DNA of 64,000 bases from Magnetofaba australis IT-1. GTDB taxonomy: Bacteria > Pseudomonadota > Magnetococcia > Magnetococcales > Magnetococcaceae. Both the position numbers and the translations under genes were made by a program. Location: contig NZ_LVJN01000020.1 in NCBI RefSeq assembly GCF_002109495.1, forward strand, positions 418,300-482,299. The letters run 5' to 3'. Shown here in pieces: positions 60,201-64,000 of this stretch. Each line of letters opens with the position of its first letter. Position 1 is the stretch's first letter. Under the pieces are notes generated by a model that was not told the DNA's origin, searched no databases, and worked only from the letters and a program-made list of their open reading frames with translations.

Positions 60201-61662
60201 CGTCGGATTCAGGTTGAGCGGCCACAGGCTCTTGTTCAGATTCAGGCTCTTCTGCACCGGAATCGGTCTCGGGCTGAGCGGCGACGCTCTCCTGCTCGGA
60301 CTCGGCGGACTCATCCTCGGTCTCGGATTCAGGTTGAGCGGCGACGGCCTCCTGCTCGGACTCGGCGGACTCATCCTCCTCGTCGGATTCTGGTTGAGCG
60401 GCCACAGGCTCTTGTTCAGATTCAGGCTCTTCTGCACCGGAATCGGTCTCGGGCTGAACGGCGACGCTCTCCTGCTCGGACTCGGCGGACTCATCCTCGG
60501 TCTCGGATTCAGGTTGAGCGGCGACGGCCTCCTGCTCGGACTCGGCGGACTCATCCTCGGTCTCGGATTCAGGTTGAGCGGCGACGCTCTCCTGCTCGGA
60601 TTCGTCTTCAGCCTCAGTTTCGGCTGTCGTCTCCTCTTGCGCAGATTCGTCGCTCTCCTCCGTTGTCGCGCTGGCGCTCTCCTGCGTGTTCGCAGCGGAG
60701 TCGTCATCACTCTCCACTCCACTGGCGCTGGTGGTGGCGTCACTCTCCGTTGCGCGGGTCAGGGAGGCGCTATCGTCATCCGCAGGCTCTTCAGCCGCGG
60801 CGCTGGTTTCACTCTCTTGTTGCGCCTGCGTATCGGCTTCAGCAGCGCTGGCCTCCTGTGCCGCGCTCGAATCGTCAGCGGGTAGGGCGTCCGGTGTGTT
60901 GGCGCTGGCGGCGTCATCAACGATATCCAACGGAACGTCTGTGGTCTCCGTCACGCTGGCGGCGTCGGCGCCCACGCTGAAGGTCAAGTCCGCCACGTCC
61001 GCCTGGGTGCTGAGATCCTCAAACGCGCCGGTGCTGAAACGACCGCCGCCGGAGACTGTGGCGTTTGCCGACTCACCAGCTTCCGCCGCTGTGGCCGCGC
61101 GCAGAGAGACCCCCGCAACGTCGGCTGCGGCGTCGGCGGAGTCACTGACATTGAGGGAGAAGAGATTCTGGCCTGCGCCGGCCGCGCCAGTGGCGGCGGA
61201 GGCGGCAAAGGTGACCGACTCACCGGCCATATTCTGACCGGTTTGTGAATCGGCGATGTCAAACGCCGTCTCCACCGCGTCGGCGTCCACCTGTATTGGC
61301 GTGACGTCAACGCCATTGCCATCGTCCAGGCTCAAACCACCGTCAAACGCGCGCAGGGTGGCGTCCACCGGCGCAGAGGCGGCGATGGGCGCTGCGTCTG
61401 AAATCAGCGCGCCCTCTTGCAGGTCCAGCAGCGTGAACAGATCCTCTGGAGTATCACGGCTGCCCAGTTGCAGCATGGAGAGTCCTTGCAGATCCTCGGC
61501 GCCGGAGCGCAGGCCATCAAACACGACGCTCTGTTCCGCCGACAGGTCCACATCCTGGCTCGACTGCAAAACAGTCAGGTCGTCCAGGGTCTGGCGCGCG
61601 TCCACGGCGTCGGACGCTGCTTCTTTGGCTTCGGGAATATGAATGCGCAGTTCTTCGGACAT
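57277..61662 (-). CDS. Large acidic RTX-type secreted protein (T1SS substrate)
   Basis: This 1461-residue protein has no N-terminal signal peptide. About residues 1-330 are Ala/Asp-rich. Residues of about 350-740 contain some 20 acidic repeats (SEQExVAxQPExxxEEE type). A beta-rich section follows with a possible carbohydrate-binding domain (STYAFSVEIDGQEYGPFETS) and T1SS-143-like segments. About five RTX nonapeptides (GGAGDDTLS, GGEGDDILE type) precede a C-terminal signal ending DFEGIDKIMW. The start ATG at 61662 follows GGGGG about 7 nt upstream. It is probably exported by a type I system such as that at 31-35 kb; calcium would fold it. The cell-surface role is inferred. Confidence 0.85.
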   Translation of the reverse strand: MSEELRIHIPEAKEAASDAVDARQTLDDLTVLQSSQDVDLSAEQSVVFDGLRSGAEDLQGLSMLQLGSRDTPEDLFTLLDLQEGALISDAAPIAASAPVDATLRAFDGGLSLDDGNGVDVTPIQVDADAVETAFDIADSQTGQNMAGESVTFAASAATGAAGAGQNLFSLNVSDSADAAADVAGVSLRAATAAEAGESANATVSGGGRFSTGAFEDLSTQADVADLTFSVGADAASVTETTDVPLDIVDDAASANTPDALPADDSSAAQEASAAEADTQAQQESETSAAAEEPADDDSASLTRATESDATTSASGVESDDDSAANTQESASATTEESDESAQEETTAETEAEDESEQESVAAQPESETEDESAESEQEAVAAQPESETEDESAESEQESVAVQPETDSGAEEPESEQEPVAAQPESDEEDESAESEQEAVAAQPESETEDESAESEQESVAAQPETDSGAEEPESEQEPVAAQPESDEEDESAESEQEAVAVQPETDSGAEEPESEQEPVAVQPESETEQESAAAQPESDEEDESAESEQEAVAVQPESETEQESAAAQPESDEEDESAESEQEAVAVQPEADSGAEEPESEQEPVAAQPESDEETSESEQESVAVQPETDSGEEESESEQEPVAAQPESDEEEEASESEQEAVAAQPEPDEEEETSESEQEAVTAQPEPDEEEETSESEQEAVAAQPESKTEDESAESEQETMAAQPESEDEVTASESEQEAAPIDEGSLPEHLDTAVAQGVANLATQDVTAAPATEPVTSITLTVAHGSNKPSTYAFSVEIDGQEYGPFETSKFYQQDGWDEITIDGLDLANMDLSAITIQPLDNKSNMVVDSIRIGDSVFEAEDGTGSFSDNGDFARLSNSGKFVTIDASSADLGGAVEGGAIASNQGDMVPLHIEAEAVSADDNLYFVISDVPGDAVLAIGVDENGDAIPAGMNNGDGSWIVSSDEIAELMVLPPSDADGGDSFTLSVTAVTESADGALNFDSSAQLTVTLDDAYGEAGARISAASAEDDAPISAGQTIEASDFADDVSAWGDAVTLDDGRMHIEKDESGVREWDFGSEHGNQTVRISFDMSASENDGASGGWESSGRFQDFFTVSANGETVVNDSFGDGKTSRIDNHYEFEAVTDADGKLTLALTANTTGSTEEVYIDNFSIAAGDDWSTVAEEPVHIGNVDSGAEADNASVDLSDAIAEANAAFASAMNSVVIIADADLPEAAVLSDGVYNPVNMTWSMSPEAAENLEIVLPADYDDGDFTLPMTVVNTAPDGQTHSSEALLSIDADEAPRLAEDHEATLFGGIGDDVISGSSDAELLVGGAGDDTLSGGEGDDILEGGADDDFMIGDAGNDLFIFGLNSGSDFISGGAGYVDVIRLDGISSEPVMTLDDVGDWTLTTNTGYTYTPGDGVDDLDAIVFDESDASGVITLADGSEVDFEGIDKIMW
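59440..60610. repeat. Tandem repeats coding for acidic ESEQE/QPE units
   Basis: About 20 units of 51-66 bp encode variants of SEQExVAxQPExxxEEx. Several longer blocks are nearly identical, for example those around 60181-60330 and 60361-60510, so copy number probably changes by recombination. The low-complexity content also creates long open frames on the opposite strand that are not genes. Confidence 0.85.
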
Positions 61663-61737
61663 GGCGATGCCCCCATTCCTACGCTGCAGTGTTGACGGCA
61701 TTTGCACAGTGTGCGGGTCAACAAAACTCTGCAACGT

Positions 61738-61752
61738 TATCCGTAACGGATA
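61738..61752. promoter_or_regulatory. Palindromic operator-like site upstream of the RTX gene
   Basis: The perfect 7-1-7 palindrome TATCCGTAACGGATA lies 76 bp before the RTX-protein start. It may be a repressor or activator site; I know of no matching consensus. No copy was noticed upstream of the T1SS genes. Confidence 0.4.
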
Positions 61753-62042
61753 CGGTGCGCCGCTCTCATGATGCGGCGGGTGGGGCGCTTGCGGTAGGCA
61801 GCAGTGAAAAAATCGACCCTAATGGCTCATTGGGAGGCGACATCAGGATGCGCCGATTTTTTCCCACCAGAACAGAATAAGAAAACGGGATTATTTCTGC
61901 AATCACTTTTTGCTGGGATGCGCGCGAATTATTTTTGTCGCGTGGAACGCCCTAATTTTGTCCGTGCAAGGACAACTTTCCCCCTGCAAACGCCACACAT
62001 GATGTAACCGGGTGTTCTCATGGGCGACGAACATACCGTACG
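61753..62042. other. Intergenic leader region of the RTX gene
   Basis: The gap between the RTX gene and the thioesterase spans 61663-62082, and this is its larger part. It is AT-richer than its neighbours and contains no supported gene. It probably holds the RTX promoter on the minus strand; no clear -35/-10 pair was found. Confidence 0.35.
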
Positions 62043-62083
62043 ACCGGCTTTCCGCCACTCCATTATGGAAAGCCGGTTTTATT
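62043..62083. terminator. Bidirectional-type hairpin between RTX leader and thioesterase
   Basis: An 11-bp stem ACCGGCTTTCC/GGAAAGCCGGT is followed on the plus strand by TTTATTCATT. It abuts the stop of the minus-strand thioesterase gene and may end its transcript, although the T-run is better placed for plus-strand transcripts. Confidence 0.55.
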
Positions 62084-62571
62084 CATTCCGACTGTTGAGG
62101 CCCTGCCTCTTCCATCCACTTCTCCACTGCATCCTCCCGACGATAGGCCACGCCGGTAAACTGGGCGATGGCGCGCCCTTCGGCATTGGTGACATCCACC
62201 CGGTAGTGGCCGGTGTGGCGGCTCTGGGAGACGCGGTGCGCTTCGGCGATCAGCGTTTCCCCCACCCGTGTGGGCGCGTGAAAGGCGATGTGGGCGGAGA
62301 GCGCCACCGCCACCCGGCCATCGCTGTTGCAGGCCACGCCGAAGGTGGTGTCGGCCAGCGCAAACACCACCCCGCCATGGGCGATGCCCACCATGTTCAA
62401 GTGCTCATCGGCGATGGTCATGGCGCAGCGGCCAAACCCTGGCGCCGCGCCTTCAAAGCGAATTCCCAGATGTTGCGCAAATGGCATGCGCGCCAACCAC
62501 TGGCCGATGCGCTCGGCCAAAGCTTGCGATTCCTGGGTGGCGGCAGGGCTGTTTTGTTCAGGATGTGACAT
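62083..62571 (-). CDS. Hotdog-fold PaaI-like thioesterase
   Basis: This is a 162-residue protein with the hotdog signature LNMVGIAHGGVVFALADTTFGVA, in which the HGG and the following Asp are the predicted active site, and the strand SAHIAFHAPTRVGETLIAEA. It probably hydrolyses acyl-CoA esters, perhaps aryl-CoA. It stands alone, so the pathway is unknown. Confidence 0.88.
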   Translation of the reverse strand: MSHPEQNSPAATQESQALAERIGQWLARMPFAQHLGIRFEGAAPGFGRCAMTIADEHLNMVGIAHGGVVFALADTTFGVACNSDGRVAVALSAHIAFHAPTRVGETLIAEAHRVSQSRHTGHYRVDVTNAEGRAIAQFTGVAYRREDAVEKWMEEAGPQQSE

Positions 62572-62822
62572 AGCGTTGAACCTGTTGCTCAGTTTGAGAA
62601 TCAGACATTAAGGAGATTGAAAGCGAATGCGCCAAGAGCGTTACTTTTTGATGCACAAGAGGCGTCAGTTGCGTTACTCTCTTGTATGAGACATTAAAAA
62701 CGCCTTGCAACACAACATTATACGTTGCTTATAAAGGGGCGTCATACAAGGAAAATGAATACATCGACGCGCGAGATTGTGCGTTTCCTATCTGAACTTT
62801 CACGCCAAACTGGATTGATGCC

Positions 62823-63188
62823 GTGGATGCGCGGGACGACAGAGAGATAGACGAATCCTTCTGGAAGATTCTGGTCGACGGTCTGACCTATGGCGAGTTG
62901 ACCAATCTGCTGGAGCTCTATCACGTCAATGGACGGCGCTATCTCCAAGATGCCCGCGGCGCGTTGGAGGATGGTCGCTATCAGGACGTCAGCGACCATC
63001 TGCACCGCTTTGCCGGCTCCTCGGCCAGCTTCGCCTTGCGCCGCATCGAGTCCGAAGCGCGCGGCATGCAGCGCTACGCTGCGCCGCAGTCCGCTGATAT
63101 GTTGTACACCGGGCTTGACCAGCTTGAGCAGGATCTGGAACAGGGTGTTCAGGTTTTGCGACAGCGCTTGCAGTCGATGCAGGGCTAA
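62823..63188 (+). CDS. Orphan histidine-phosphotransfer (Hpt) protein
   Basis: This is a 121-residue helical protein of Hpt type. The phosphoacceptor is H61 in DHLHRFAGSSASF (HxxxGSS pattern). The only available start in frame is GTG at 62823, after a TGA upstream, without a strong ribosome site. It would relay phosphate between a hybrid kinase and a response regulator; the HD-GYP regulator at 29.7 kb is one possible partner by function only. No kinase is adjacent. Confidence 0.75.
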   Translation: MDARDDREIDESFWKILVDGLTYGELTNLLELYHVNGRRYLQDARGALEDGRYQDVSDHLHRFAGSSASFALRRIESEARGMQRYAAPQSADMLYTGLDQLEQDLEQGVQVLRQRLQSMQG

Positions 63189-63207
63189 CCGAGAGCGCGG
63201 CCTCGTC

Positions 63208-64000
63208 TTAGGCGTCCGCCGCCTTGCGGATCACGCCGCACAACTGTTCCGCCAGCACTTCGATGCGCCCGGCGTCATCCCCTTCCACCATCACGCGGAT
63301 TTTCGGCTCGGTGCCCGATTTGCGCACCAGCAGTCGACCCATGCCGCTCAACTGCGCCTCAGCATCCTGCAGCGCTTCGCTGACGCTCTCGCTGCTCATG
63401 GGGTCGGAGCCGCGCGGGATCACCACGTTTTTGAGCACCTGCGGCACGCGCTCGAACTCTTCAGCCAGTTCAGACAGCGGCTTATTGCGGCGCGCCATGA
63501 TGGCCAAAGCGTTGAGTGCGGAGATCAAACCGTCGCCGGTGGTGTTGTGGTCGCTGAAGATGATGTGGCCAGACTGCTCGCCGCCCAGATTGTAGCCGTG
63601 GGCCAGCATATGCTCGAGTACGTAACGGTCGCCCACGGCGGTGCGCTGTAGGGTCAGGCCATGCCGCGCCAGCAGGCGCTCCAGCCCCAGGTTGGACATC
63701 ACGGTGGCCACCACGCCGCCGCCGCGCAGCAGCCCTTCGCGATGCATCTCCAGACCGCATAGGGCCAGCAGGCAGTCGCCGTCCAGCAGTACGCCCTTCT
63801 CATCACACACGATCAAGCGGTCAGCGTCGCCATCCAGGGCGATGCCGATATCGGCGCGGGTTTCGCGCACTTTCTCCTGCATCATGCGTGGATGCAGCGA
63901 GCCACAGTCATCGTTGATATTGTAGCCGTTGGGGTCGTCGGCCAGGGTCACCACCTCAGCGCCCAACTCCCATAGCACCGTAGGCGCGGCGCGATAGGCG
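63208..64000 (-). CDS. glmM: Phosphoglucosamine mutase GlmM (3' part, runs off the window)
   Basis: These are the C-terminal 264 or so residues of the enzyme that converts glucosamine-6-phosphate to glucosamine-1-phosphate for cell-wall synthesis. The metal loop DGDADR, the sugar-binding GGEQSGHI and the phosphate-binding [15 protein letters not shown] are present. The open frame continues through [13 protein letters not shown] to the last base, so the catalytic Ser and N-terminal domain lie beyond the window. The upstream neighbour is unseen; it converges with the Hpt gene. Confidence 0.93.
   Translation of the reverse strand, partial: AYRAAPTVLWELGAEVVTLADDPNGYNINDDCGSLHPRMMQEKVRETRADIGIALDGDADRLIVCDEKGVLLDGDCLLALCGLEMHREGLLRGGGVVATVMSNLGLERLLARHGLTLQRTAVGDRYVLEHMLAHGYNLGGEQSGHIIFSDHNTTGDGLISALNALAIMARRNKPLSELAEEFERVPQVLKNVVIPRGSDPMSSESVSEALQDAEAQLSGMGRLLVRKSGTEPKIRVMVEGDDAGRIEVLAEQLCGVIRKAADA

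Noticed and set aside
59440-60610. Possible CRISPR-like array
   Set aside because: Repeats are adjacent, in frame and without unique spacers; they are coding tandem repeats.
59206-60885. Long open frame (559 codons) opposite the acidic repeat region, and a second of 427 codons at 59460-60743
   Set aside because: They arise from the low-complexity repeats of the RTX gene; the products are Leu/Gly/Phe- or Pro/Arg/Ser-repeats without a ribosome site or domain.
1-64000. tRNA, rRNA and prophage genes
   Set aside because: None was recognised in the window; hairpins seen were terminators or repeat stems.

Overview
The window looks like the chromosome of a motile, GC-rich Gram-negative bacterium. 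Lipoproteins, a secretin, type I secretion, membrane-bound multihaem cytochromes, two large chemoreceptors (one carrying a haemerythrin-like domain) and alphaproteobacteria-like Zur and T1SS genes would fit a Magnetococcus/Magnetofaba-like proteobacterium. That taxonomic guess is an inference; no rRNA or tRNA gene was seen.

Layout. 1-2.9 kb: an ECF sigma factor with a membrane-anchored anti-sigma factor and two exported proteins of unknown role. 3.0-6.6 kb: a pqiA-pqiA-pqiB-pqiC lipid-transport operon, with PqiA encoded as two half-size proteins. 6.6-6.8 kb: a 229-bp palindromic MITE-like repeat that supplies the stop codons of both flanking genes. 7.3-22.7 kb: a complete MSHA-type pilus operon on the minus strand in the classical order I-I2-J-K-L-M-N-E-G-F-B-A-C-D-O-P. 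Its MshE carries c-di-GMP-type MshEN motifs, and its MshP is enlarged with a stretch of 16 His in 32 residues. 22.9-29.5 kb: an RluA-type pseudouridine synthase, gluQ, a polytopic membrane protein, a TatD nuclease and a Tat-exported PhoX phosphatase. 29.7-30.8 kb: a REC/HD-GYP c-di-GMP phosphodiesterase. 30.9-34.8 kb: type I secretion fusion protein and ABC transporter, the latter with unusual motifs and a repetitive basic tail.

35-41.4 kb: two chemoreceptors. The first is split by a frameshift and ends in CZB and haemerythrin-like domains; the second is out of frame with its only good start because of a run of seven T. 41.8-45.6 kb: a compact operon of heptahaem cytochrome, cytochrome b561 and octahaem cytochrome, likely a quinone-linked electron pathway of unknown substrate. 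45.9-49.8 kb: an HU protein and the zinc regulon znuB-znuC-zur, divergent from znuA across a perfect 19-bp Zur-like palindrome.

49.9-52.1 kb is a nested mobile region. An IS110-family (IS1111-group) element sits inside a copy of the MITE-like repeat, and a decayed IS200-type element lies next to it. The IS1111 element has a 285-bp 3' noncoding segment with short matches to its own ends and target flanks, so it is a candidate bridge-RNA locus. 52.2-57.1 kb: an EF-hand lipoprotein, a caspase/FGE-sulfatase fusion protein, a YgjP-type metallopeptidase and a glycosyltransferase-like membrane protein. 57.3-61.7 kb: a 1461-residue secreted RTX protein with about 20 acidic repeats, a likely substrate for the T1SS. 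62-64 kb: a hotdog thioesterase, an orphan Hpt protein and the 3' part of glmM.

Themes are surface attachment (MSHA pilus, RTX protein, c-di-GMP enzymes), redox/oxygen sensing and respiration, zinc and phosphate acquisition, and a dispersed family of hairpin-rich repeats that has shaped gene ends and served as an insertion target.
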